From Paratinospora sagittata (lineage: Eukaryota; Streptophyta; Magnoliopsida; Ranunculales; Menispermaceae), in assembly GCA_035771175.1 (NCBI GenBank), contig JAYMFD010001095.1, positions 705,001 through 769,000 of the forward strand: DNA of 64,000 nt. The letters run 5' to 3'. The notes beneath the pieces are model-generated. The model did not search any database and was not told where the DNA came from. It saw only the letters and a list, made by a program, of their open reading frames with translations. Shown here one piece after another: positions 25,111 to 35,483 of this stretch (position 1 is the stretch's first letter; each line of letters starts with the position of its first letter). The position numbers and the translations under genes were made by a program.

Positions 25111-25832
25111 ATTTGTATGTAGAATCAGAGATTTCCATGAGAACAAAGTCCTTCTTTAAGCATTTTTCTTCTTTAGAATGTGCTGCTAAATCCAAAACTT
25201 CTCCCTATCTAGTTGGTTGGGTATTATAATATCATCCACTTTTTAAAGCTTTCAAATAATAATTTAGAAAGTAGGGCATTGGATATATTAGCTCATCAAG
25301 TACCCTAATAAATTAAGATACCTTCCTTGGTTTGAGGTGCATTCAATTTAGGGGAAATTCCCTGATGCCTTGTTAGCAAGCAAACATTATATGTTGAGGC
25401 TTCTCTGATGATTACTTGAGACTTTAGGGTGTGCCCACATTTGGGTTTCTTGGATCTCTTCTACTATAAGATAGCAATATACTTATAAGGGCAGAAAAGG
25501 GCCTAATTTTGCCAACTTTTTTATCCTTAATTTTTATTTTTTATTATTATTTTTAAACAAAGGAAGAATGATAAATTATCATGAACATATCTTCAACTAT
25601 CATCCCTTTTCTTTTATATTACTATTTCATCCTGCAAAACTAGTCCCTTCATCACTTTGTGAACTCAAAAAAGTAATCTCATGATCATTATTTATTTTAT
25701 TTAAAATAAGTGCACTTAGTGCACGAGGTTCCTATTACTGTAAAGCTTGTAAAAGGGCCATCTTATAAATAATTTCACTCATTTTCTTTTTTTCTTTGTT
25801 CTTTTTTATGACAATCAATTTTCATTAATAAT

Positions 25833-26090
25833 CATGGGACATGGATATATATATATATTTGAGAAGACACAAGGCGCTCCCTAAACTCTCTTACCCTCTA
25901 AGGGGGTGTCAATCCCTTTGAGACTTATTAATTTTTACACCAACGATAACCTTGGAAGCTGTTCTCAACTTAAACGCTGTACCGCCCCTGTGGGGCCTTC
26001 CAGAGATTCAAACGTAGGATCTCGCACTTACTTCACTCGGACTTCAACCATCGTGTTAACAGCCCGTTGCATTGCATGGAACATGGATAT
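25833..26090 (-). mobile_element. tRNA-derived SINE with 16-bp target-site duplication
   Basis: CATGGGACATGGATAT (25833-25848) and CATGGAACATGGATAT (26075-26090) flank the element, a 16-base TSD with one mismatch. On the minus strand the body (26074-25849) begins 'gcaacgggctgttaacacga', has a box A-like 'gatggttgaagtccgag', a box B-like 'cgtttgaatctctgg', and ends in an ATATAT tail. It has no protein. Confidence 0.78.
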
Positions 26091-27738
26091 TCTCTCAATA
26101 TGTTATCCATTGTTTTATCATTCTCAAGAAATGAAGACAAAACAATGAAAGGTAATAAAAAACCATCATATATAGAGCTGAGGAATCTCATCCTTAATCA
26201 GTCCTTTCCAACCATACAAATGTCAGTAAAGAGATGGTGGTACTTTTCAACACAATGATCCATGCCCTACATGCCAAATAAAATTAATTCATAGTCCACA
26301 TTCCTGGATTGTGACCATCCCCTTGTGACACCTAGCAAAATTGACCCAAGGCCACACATACCCACCAAAAAAAAAAAAAAAAAAAAAAAAAAAAGGAATA
26401 GGTCAAACTTGATGTATTAAAGAGTCAAAAGAATTTCATAACCTAGCTATTTCAATCATAATGTAGTTTGAATGGACCGCCAAATATCAATTTGGAAAAG
26501 TCAGTCCATTCTCTCAAGATAAACATGGGAATTCTTCCCTTCTTGGGAATAACTTACACAGCTAGGAAGGCTACTTTCAGAAGTTCATTGTAATTATAGT
26601 TGTCAGAGTCATGAATAAGAATTAAATCATCTTGAAAGCTTTGTGAATCGAATTAGGATTCAGTTGTCATATTCAGATATGGATCCAATAAATTCAGCAA
26701 TTTTTTTTAAAGCTGCTGGAAATACAAAATCTCAAAAAAATTATATTGTACTTCCAAATGATTCATTTGGAAACAAGTTATATATAAGCTAGTTGTTGTT
26801 TTGAGATCAAGATACATGTCATTATTTCTTTTTAAGATTATTGCCAAATTAACTAAGATTCTTATGCAGCTACTCTGATCATTGTTACAGTAAATGTTTA
26901 TCAGCTTGTCATTGATTCACAACTGATATTTTACCCAAAAAGATTTTATTAAATATTTCATAGGGATTCATTGTCGTTTAAAGTTAGTATATTAAAATCA
27001 TCACTGCCTTTGAGATGACTTAATTAGAACCCTTGATATGAAAATGTCAAACATCATAGCAAATAATAAAAATGATTTGAACTTCAAGACACTAATGTTA
27101 CTTTAATCTCTTTAGTTCCTTCATGGTTTAAATGAAGGTGCCAAGTTGATAAATTGAAAAAATTGTCATGGGTCTCACCGCTTAAGCAACATACATACTA
27201 AGGATGAAAACTCTTTGTTATTGCCTATATCATATTTTAAAAAAAAAAAAAAAAAAATCTAATATTTTAGAATCTTAAGTAATATTTAATAAGTTTTGAA
27301 ATTGAAACACCATGTTCCCCAATTTGAATGTAAGTTTTGAAATCAAGGTCGGAACTGAGATGCCTAAGGTTGTGAGAGTCCATAATTTCCAACCATTGCA
27401 TGTGAATATCATGTTCACTGAATTAAAATAACATGGTTTAGTTGGCATGCACATCTAGTCCTATGATTGCAGTGTGAAACAGACATGAAACAGGTGCAAT
27501 ACTTGGTCTCAACCCTGACAAAAGAAAATTGGTTTTAAGTTATGGCTGGTTACATACATTTTACAGTCCATATAGTTGAGGAGAGAGAAAAAGCAAGTCA
27601 GATATTTTTGTTTTTTCTTTCCTAGCAATTGACATTTGGAGAAAAAGGAACAGCAAGGAGGACATGTGACTCTCTTCTGAGAATGTATGAGAACCATGAA
27701 TTTGGGTACCTTGTAATAAGGGGCTCCTTTGAAAACCC

Positions 27739-27739
<1 letters not shown>

Positions 27740-27770
<31 letters not shown>

Positions 27771-27812
27771 ACCCCGCCACACACACACACACCTTTTTTT
27801 TTTTTTTTTTTA
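27740..27812. repeat. C31 run followed by (AC)n and T18
   Basis: An unbroken run of 31 C, then accccgcc, (AC)6, and a T-run. On the minus strand this is a long G-run with G-quadruplex potential. Such runs are error-prone in sequencing. Confidence 0.85.
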
Positions 27813-28729
27813 TGAATGCATACATCAGCTTATTTGACGACTAAGAAAGATGTGAAATAATTGACATGAAAGAAATTGGTCACATTCCAACCAAGAATGC
27901 TTAGTCACATGTACTCTGTTTCTTTAGGCCATTATATCAATTGCATAAGAAACAAAATAAGGAATAAGAAAAAAGATTAAAAAAGGAGGAAAACAAGACT
28001 ACCCATGTTTCTTTTCTCATTTCTCTGATCTTTATTTGCAAGGAAAGAGAGAATGGAAGTGTTTTCACAAATATGATCAATCAGCCCATGCATCTTTAGT
28101 GACAACTGAATTATCTCACTCAAGTGTTGCATTCAGAGCTCAAATAGTGACAACTGATTGCTATAATAACCTGTTCTCAATTTCTTCTTCTTCATGCAGC
28201 ATTTCATTTTCCAAGAGGTAATCTAGGACTGGCAGAGACATGCATTTGATAACTACCCTTTATTTACCCCATCTCACTCAGCCAACCCTATTCAAAACTC
28301 CCAAAAGAAGAAGGAAAATTAATGTCTCTAGTTTGAGCTTCAAAATAAACTCATTGCCTGTTAACTTCAAGCATCACAAAAGGTTCCAGATATAGTCAAG
28401 TAGAATTGTTAAATCACAGAATTTCAAGAGAAAAAACAACAAAATGCAACTATATCTTTCAAATTCCCTAAACCAGGCTCCCACAATAAAAGAGAATTTG
28501 AAAAGAACTCAAGATACTGATAACTATGAATTCTTTACTCCTTTCCATTGGTTCAAATGTGATCTGCGAGTTTTTCTTACACCTTTGTGCGGTGTCCTCA
28601 AAGTTCTCTCCATCCCCCATTCCCATTCCAGAATTACCTACAAAGTTTGGAATGAACAGCTCAATAAAATCATGCCTGGAAATGAAAACATGAAAAGACC
28701 AATGCTAACCAATCATAGCATTGATTAGG

Positions 28730-28880
28730 ATAGCACAAGCGTAATAGAATGACATAATCACTTGTATCTTAAGTTGATGAAAAGTAAAGGCTGAATTGGC
28801 ATAATCACTTGTATCTTAAATTGAAGGATAGCACAAGCATTACAGAATGGCATAATCACTTGTATCTTAAGAGTCTAACC
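28730..28880. repeat. Local repeat: 'cataatcacttgtatcttaa'
   Basis: The string 'cataatcacttgtatcttaa' occurs near 28752, 28800 and 28851, and 'ggatagcacaagc.t.a.agaatg' precedes two of them. A short tandem-like array of unequal spacing. Confidence 0.75.
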
Positions 28881-29715
28881 ATCATCAATATATCACTAAC
28901 CTGTTTTTCCTTGTTCTATCCTGACAAGCTTGCTGGAAGTCTATATTCCACAACAATAATGCAAAATCAAACAATTACATATAGGATAAAAGTCTGTAAC
29001 ATTGAGATTACTCATATAAATGACTTACCCAAGATAAGGTTAAGTGGCAGCTGGACTTGAAACTCAAAGTGATCTCGAAAGGTTGAGGACGGAAGAGTGC
29101 TTCTGATTACCAATTACCATTAAAGGAATAAGACTGGGGGATCAAGAGAAATAGGTCCGTTCAAAGCAAAAGATCCTACTCCCTACAGGATTATTAATTC
29201 CTATTACAAGCCCAAAAACAAGGTTTTAAAATTTGTGAGACGTAATCAAGGCAATTTTCCTTTGTGAGACAAGTTGTAAGCCTCAAAGCAGCATGAGGCA
29301 TAACCCCCATAATTTTTATAAAAGAAATTACAGTTTTTTTTTCTAATAATTCTAAAAACAAAATAAAGCAAAGTTGAACTATTTTAAAAAATTAGAAGGA
29401 ACAAGAAACTTTATTAATTCAGCGTCTTAAGTAAAAAACATGAGAGTGCAAGAAGTACTCAATGACCACCCCCTACCAAAAACCCTGATACAAGCACTCA
29501 TGACAAATCTCCCCAACAAGAACTCAATTACATACACTTTGGCCACTCCCTAGACCACACTGATGCAGACTATCCACCTGCAAACTTAGAGCTCGCCACC
29601 CAGGACCCTGCTGTCCACCTGCAAACTTGAACTATTTTAGACATGCTTATCTTTCACATAATAATGTCAAGCACTCAAAACAAAGGTATAGCCTTAAGAA
29701 ATGAGGCACAATCCC

Positions 29716-29882
29716 ATAGTTGCTAGAATATTGAATCAGAATCAAATCGTTTGGGAGTTTCATGAATTGAATCAAGATTCAAATCGAAATCGTAAGATTC
29801 ATGTATACCACACGAATCATATATAAAAATACATATTCCTAACCTCTAGAATTTACAATTCAATTCATGCTTTGACAACCAT
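29716..29882. mobile_element. MITE with 'atagttgctagaat' inverted ends
   Basis: The left end 'atagttgctagaatattgaa' and the reverse complement of the right end 'atggttgtcaaagcatgaat' match over about 20 bases with several differences. The interior is made of 'gaatca/gattca' motifs. The same family is seen at 37577-37837 and, one end only, at 26597. No convincing TSD. Confidence 0.5.
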
Positions 29883-30182
29883 GTTCATGGACCTTGTGTG
29901 GATACATCTTATAAAATGTTGGGTCTCAAAATAGAATCCAAGGTAGATTCATAATCCATAAACCCATAATTTTGCATCCCTTTGCTCACATGTTTCTTTC
30001 TTTATCTATACTAAATTATTCACTTAGCTTTTAAAGGGCCTTATCTACAACGGAGATGTCACCACATCTAGATAAGCCTCCTAAAGTTTCTTCATCTACC
30101 TTTCACAAGTCAATATTTGGAGGTCATGCCAAGTTGATCTCAAGTGCAAAAGGACCATGGTCCCACATCTTCCCCCCACCCC

Positions 30183-30215
<33 letters not shown>

Positions 30216-31263
30216 CCCAAAAGAAAGAAATTTGGAGATTTGGAAGGTTGCTTCCTTTGCACACTAGCTTAAAGGAAAAAAGATGACTCACGGAGTTGAA
30301 GAGAGTTTGTAAAAAGTGGTAATTACATTCAAAAAAAGTTTCAGTATCCAAAATATGGGCATAAGCAAATACTTACATAGCTTGTGGAGGTTCACTCCCT
30401 TGGGTACTTTGGGGTTTGCTTTTGAATCATCAAACACAAAAAGTCCATAGCCAAAATTATACCAATATGATGCACTATCCTTAGCTCAAGGAAAGGGAGG
30501 AAAATCTAATAGCCAAACAACAGCATCAAATTCAATATACAGGAGCATTCAAAACTAAGATATCAACTGCCCCTTTGAGGAGGTTCAAGGAAAAAGATTC
30601 ACTATGCAAGCACTTATTACCAACTAAGTCCCTCAAGGAGTTCAAATTCCAGTGGAATTTTTTCTTAAAGAAAGAATTCTAAAATATCAGTATATTCCTT
30701 TAGAGAAATAATGCTGTGCCTTCACATGACACAAACCAATCAAAAGAACATAATTAAAAAATTTGGGCGTAAATCCCAAGATATCAAGCGAAAACAGGTT
30801 TCCTAGAGAACATGAACTCAAATTCCCTTCTAAGCTGGTCTACAAGTGGACACTCACCGCGATCAACAATTCAACCTAGCTTTATGAATGTTGAAACTAA
30901 AATCCACTCATTTTTTAAATTATTATTAAAATCAAAGCCATGCAAATGGAGATCGCAAACTATCAATGGAAAATTCATCCAAATACAAGTTGTTGATTGC
31001 TTCTAATGTTTAAAATCTTGGAAACCATATGCTAATTGTCAAAAAAGAATTTCATCAATCAATTTACATAGATAAAAGAAAACAATACAGCAAATCTTCA
31101 TGAAAACTCTGTGAAGGAAGCAAAGGAGAATAAGCCTTCACAAAACTTGAAAGATGCCCATGTTAAATACAAAGGAAGGATTCACTTACTGTTAAAGATG
31201 CCCATCTTGACACTATATGAGCTTTGGTGCCAAATGAATGAAAATCTCCAAATATATGGCTGC

Positions 31264-31465
31264 TAATGAGACTCTTTTGCTTTCTCCTTGTTTTGTTACT
31301 GTTTTGCTTTCACCTTGTTTCATTTTCCATGCCCAAATATCTCACAAGTACTCTGAGAGTCAAAGACATGCCAGTCTAGCCTCTTATAATGACCTTGTTC
31401 AATTTCATACTTGCCCACCAGATGAAGAATAAGAATTTCAATTACGCTATCCTCCCAATTAATGG
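31264..31465 (-). pseudogene. Duplicated 3' end of the PTF2 gene
   Basis: 31264-31465 is a tandem copy of 31466-31670, which holds the last ~55 codons and the start of the 3' UTR of the PTF2 gene. On the minus strand the copy can still be read in one frame: 'INWEDSVIEILILHLV', then 'EIEQGHYKRL', then 'STCEIFGHGK' and a stop. Against the intact gene it has a 3-base (one codon) deletion and several substitutions, and its stop comes earlier. It lies beyond the stop codon of the real gene, so it would only be 3' UTR. Confidence 0.85.
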
Positions 31466-31497
31466 TAATTAGACTGTTTTGCTTTCTCCTTGTTTTG

Positions 31498-33147
31498 TTA
31501 GTGTTTTGCTTTCACCTTCTTTTGTTTACCATGCCCAAATATCTCACAAGTACTCTCAGAGTCAAAGACATACAAGTCTAGCAACCTCTTATAATGACCC
31601 TGTTCAATTTCATCCTCGTCCACCTGATGAAGAAGAAGAATTTCAATTATATGATCCTCCCAATTAATGCTATCTCCATTTATTTCCTGCATTTTCAAAC
31701 GCTCCCTTAAATATCTATCATTCTTGTAACCTGAAAGTTTATCTGGTGGCTGCATAATATCGTTGATCCGAAGCTTAGCTGCCCTTATCTTCTCTCGCCT
31801 TTTGTTACGTGCCAACTCTCCAGCAACAAAAGATGGAGGCAAACCAACAAATCCTACATCCTTCTCCAATATTTGATCTAAGGAAAGCTTTCTGCTTAAA
31901 TCTGACTTTCCTGTCCACCAATTATCACCCAACTGAAGATCAAATGTCTTAGTCTTCTTTCTTCTATGATCCACTCCACTATCATCCGTAGATTTGATAA
32001 TAGAAGTATCACTCAAGAACTTTGAGTAAATACTAGACAAGCATTCTAGTGAAATCTGGAGCTTGTCTGAATCACTGCAGCCAACATTTTCAGATGCATT
32101 TCTATCTTCAAAACCAAAGTAATTAGATTCTTGTTCCATGATACAGTTGTCAGAAGCATATTCAACCTGTCTTCTCAAACACCCAGAAGCTATTTCTTGC
32201 AAATTAAGTCCAACCACTTCTAAACTTTTCCTCTTTTTCCTAGGATCCAACCTTGACTTCATCTCCATGTATTGAATCACAAAAGGTGCATTCTGCATTA
32301 TGTTCTTAACAGTAACATTCTTTCCCCAAGGCAAGACCTGAGCAACTTTTACCAAAGTGTCCTGAAGCTCTTTGTGCCTCTTCCTGCTTGTGGCAATCCC
32401 AGCATGCAATTCACTTGCTATATCTTCAATCTTGACCTCAACTTGATTCAATTCTGCAACAAACATCAAAACAGCAACAACCACTGGCATTGGCTGACGC
32501 CCAGTCGTCAAGAACCACTTCTCTGCACACTGTAGTAGAAACCTTCCCTGACTAACCATCTTCTCTCTTTTTGCATTTGAAACTTCCACAAAATCAGGGC
32601 AAGTTCGAAATGCCCTTTCTAAAGATGATACAATGTCAAATTCAGGTATATCCAAATTAAGAAAATCTACAACACGAATAATCATCCGTCCAAGCTCATG
32701 AAGATCACATCCAGAAACTGAAGCAACCTCTACCATCGCCAGGGGTATGTCCTTCTTTCTCGTCACAACATAAGAACAAGCACCAATAAACACATTGAAC
32801 CATTCCCCCATACCAAACTCCCCCTCAGTGATCTCCTCAATCATCTGCTTTACCTCAGAGGTCCTCGTAGAGGAAAACCCTAGCCGAGAAGTAACCTCTT
32901 CAATCTTCTTCTTTGCATGGTAGATTTTGTTCTGTTTGTAATCAAAGTCTCCACTGTTATAGTAAAGGTCCTGGCCAACACGAACGAAAGCCCCTTCAGG
33001 ACCATTAACACCACCAAAATGAGCTTGGAAATTCTCAAACTCTTGCTCCACACCACATGCTTCGCAGACCCAATTGCCTGTGATTTCATCATGGATGACT
33101 CGCTTCTTTTTGCAACTCTTACACGAACGAGAGCTTTCCATAACCAA
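31498..33147 (-). CDS. PTF2: TFIIB-related protein PTF2 (intronless)
   Basis: A single open frame of 549 aa. It begins with a TFIIB-type zinc ribbon: Cys9, Cys12, Cys28, Cys31 in 'CKSCKKKR...NWVCEACG' (CX2C-X15-CX2C). Two cyclin-like repeats follow, roughly residues 75-170 and 200-300 ('VNVFIGACSYVVTRKK'-like helix, 'AVLMFVAELNQVEVKIEDIA'). The C-terminal half is plant-specific and ends in a basic tail 'KQKKVKAKH'. Sequence and length match the plant PTF2 branch (At4g35540, about 530 aa), which in Arabidopsis is needed for pollen germination and endosperm growth and is thought to work as a general-transcription-factor-like protein. Translation could start at Met1 or Met3; only two residues differ. 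The last ~55 codons are also present as a tandem copy downstream. No intron is needed. Confidence 0.9.
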   Translation of the reverse strand: MVMESSRSCKSCKKKRVIHDEITGNWVCEACGVEQEFENFQAHFGGVNGPEGAFVRVGQDLYYNSGDFDYKQNKIYHAKKKIEEVTSRLGFSSTRTSEVKQMIEEITEGEFGMGEWFNVFIGACSYVVTRKKDIPLAMVEVASVSGCDLHELGRMIIRVVDFLNLDIPEFDIVSSLERAFRTCPDFVEVSNAKREKMVSQGRFLLQCAEKWFLTTGRQPMPVVVAVLMFVAELNQVEVKIEDIASELHAGIATSRKRHKELQDTLVKVAQVLPWGKNVTVKNIMQNAPFVIQYMEMKSRLDPRKKRKSLEVVGLNLQEIASGCLRRQVEYASDNCIMEQESNYFGFEDRNASENVGCSDSDKLQISLECLSSIYSKFLSDTSIIKSTDDSGVDHRRKKTKTFDLQLGDNWWTGKSDLSRKLSLDQILEKDVGFVGLPPSFVAGELARNKRREKIRAAKLRINDIMQPPDKLSGYKNDRYLRERLKMQEINGDSINWEDHIIEILLLHQVDEDEIEQGHYKRLLDLYVFDSESTCEIFGHGKQKKVKAKH

Positions 33148-34565
33148 ATCAAACCAAGAAGACGACTCTAGATTTCTTCACGCGTTGTTTGGATGCATTG
33201 CATAAACTAAGTTAAGCAAGAATGTATTTATGATAAGTGTTAGGTGAATTTTAAAGACTTTTCAACAGATGAAGTGAAGATCAAAATGCAAAAAAAAAAA
33301 AATTCGATCAAATAATTTGAGAAGAAAAACGATCTAATTCAATATTTTGAAGAATTTGGTGAGTTTCAACATTTTTTAATTGAGAATATAATCAAGCTTT
33401 ATGTTGGCATTTGGACAAAACCCTAGGTGAGACTGCTCACTCAACAATCAATCAAACAAGATAATAACTTTTAAATCCTAGGGTTTCCATTGCTCCAGTA
33501 GAAGAACTCAATTGTGGTGGAGAAGGAAAAAGAGGGGAAACACACTGCGATGCTTGCATGTAAGAGCGAGAGCAAAAACCTTTGTTGGGGGTGTTTGTGC
33601 ACAATACCTTGCTCCTTCCTCGTTTTAATTGTATGCTTTTGTGATTTAAACCATCAATTAATAAAAATAAAACCTATTAACTATTATATTGTTAGCTTCT
33701 ATTTTCTCTTACTATTATCATTAGTGACTAATGATAACAGTCACCAATGATAATAATAGAAACCTAATACATTGATCATGTAAAAAATGAGAATTAAGCA
33801 CACATTACATAGATTAGGTATACATCTAAACTCCAAATGGTCGTCATTATCCTTATAAACTCATATGCTAAGAGTTACAATTTGTGATCCAACAATTAAA
33901 CAATCCAAATATTGCAATTAAATCCTCAACAAAGCTTCTCAAATTAAATATTACAATATAGTAAGTTAATATTATAATCAATGCATTAAATTTATTGTGA
34001 AATTGTTCTAAGATTTATAATGTTTTCATTAAATCAGCAAAAAGCTTCTGATATTAAACATCAGAATATATAATAAATTAATGTTGTTAATGAATTCATC
34101 TATGCAAAAGGGTTTTAACATGAAAATTTTCACATACATCAAATTATTAATTTGAATATGCCGTATATTTCAAATGCTCAATTTTACTTTTATGATTTGT
34201 AGCTCATAATATTAAAAATTAATATCAATCTTTCTCTGAAACTAAAAGAGAGCTTTTGAACTAAAAAATAACAAAAACGTCCCAGCATGAAGCAATCATT
34301 TTTTTTTTTTTCAAAAGGATCGCATTCTACTAAAACCAAGAGATGGGCAGAATTAATGCCTGTTCCTAATCTTTGTTTAGATCAAAAGGTGGAGCATCCA
34401 TGGATAGATCTTTCTTTGTTCAATGTTAGAATTTTATCTGTGCTTTAACTTCACTCTATTTACTAGTTTTGTTTTGTTTTGTTTTTTTTTTTTTTTTTGG
34501 GTGGAAAAAAGGGTAACATTTGATGGGTTATACTTGTAATTGAAACTTGAAAGGAAGTTGATGAT
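33148..34565. other. Region upstream of PTF2, otherwise empty
   Basis: AT-rich; includes the PTF2 5' UTR and promoter next to 33148. Small ORFs only. Confidence 0.4.
33416..33486. promoter_or_regulatory. Pair of telo-box-like sites upstream of PTF2
   Basis: AAAACCCTAGG at 33416-33426 and the inverted copy CCTAGGGTTT at 33477-33486 lie 270-340 bases upstream of the PTF2 ATG. AAACCCTA(A/G) telo-boxes are common near transcription starts of plant housekeeping and translation genes. The sites are visible; their use is inferred. Confidence 0.45.
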
Positions 34566-35483
34566 GGTGAGTGCAAGGTCTAAAAATTCGCCGAATTTCG
34601 CCGAATTTTTTCTTTTTTTTTACCATCGAAGTGCAAAGTGGGATGTAAAATAAAAAATGCAAAAATTCGCTAAATAATTCGATAAACTTCGACAACTTCG
34701 ACGAAATTCGATAAACTTCGACAAAAGTTTAGTTTTTCAATAAAAAAATGCAAAAATTTGAGCAAAAATTCGATAAAATTCGATGAAATTAGACAAAGAA
34801 GTAAAAAGGATGTTACTTCATCAATAAAAAACAAAAAAAACTAATAATTATGTATTATTTTCATCTTCATCAACCAACATAGCAATATAAATTTTAAAAA
34901 ATAATTTAACAAGTTAACAAATTATGTAGTTTATGGGATATGTTTTACCAAAAAAAAAAGAAAAGAAGCAAAATAAATAAATAGTTAAAGTCGAAATAAA
35001 ATAAAAACTTAAAAATAAATTAAAAGATTTCCTAAAGTCATATTTTTTTAGTTAAGTCTTATGAAACAAGATTAATAAACAACACATTCAAATAATAAAC
35101 TAATAAATTAAGCATGATAAAATTCAAACTAGTAAAGTATATGGTCGAGAAGCAAGCCACTACAAAATTAAATATCAAAATAAAAAAAATAAATTAAGAC
35201 CAAAAGCCGTCATTCAAATTCATCAACTCACTTAACAAGATTAATTTTGTTAGGTCGCTTATTGATATTTTTATGTATTAAAAATATCTATTTATATTAG
35301 TTTTTAGCTTATACTACAATAAATTTAGATATTTAAGCATATATGCAAAAATTCTCTAAACTTCTCTAATTTAGCAAATTTTTACAAAAATTCTCCATGC
35401 CGAATTAAACTTCTCCGAATTAATTCTGATTTTTGAAGGTCGAAGTTTAGGGCGAAATCGAAGTTTCGTACCTGGGGTGAGTG
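34566..35483. mobile_element. hAT-like non-autonomous transposon with 8-bp TSD
   Basis: GGTGAGTG occurs at 34566-34573 and again at 35476-35483, a perfect 8-bp TSD, the size made by hAT transposases. The element (34574-35475, 902 bp) begins 'caaggtctaaaaattcgccg' and ends with the reverse complement of 'ccaggtacgaaacttcg', imperfect inverted ends sharing C-AGGT---AAA-TTCG. Sub-terminal parts are crowded with 'ttcgccgaa', 'ttcgacga' and 'ttcgataaa' motifs, likely transposase sites. No transposase ORF is present. Confidence 0.75.

Larger units (their letters stand above)
22116..25832. other. Intergenic repeat-rich DNA, no gene seen
   Basis: Holds A-rich and GAA-rich stretches (22500-22630), a GGTTGGGT/GGTCGGGT-rich patch (22745-22850), and a patch with 'gccggttcggtt' near 23318 and its inverted copy 'aaccgaaccggc' near 23611. 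The open frame 23272-23655 looks like chance. (TA)n is at 23896-23920. Confidence 0.4.
26091..31263. other. Intergenic DNA with MITE copies and simple repeats, no gene seen
   Basis: Contains A-runs at about 26350-26394 and 30184-30212 and the C/AC/T block at 27740-27812. A one-ended copy of the 'agttgtcagagtcatgaat' MITE family starts near 26597. A minus-strand patch (30480-30370) can be read as a short plausible peptide but is not extended either way. No complete gene. Confidence 0.4.

Noticed and set aside
30370..30490. Minus-strand stretch readable as a plausible peptide ('SYWYNFGYGLFVFDD')
   Set aside because: It has a possible acceptor and donor, but I recognise no family and found no adjoining exon. 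Not enough for a gene call.
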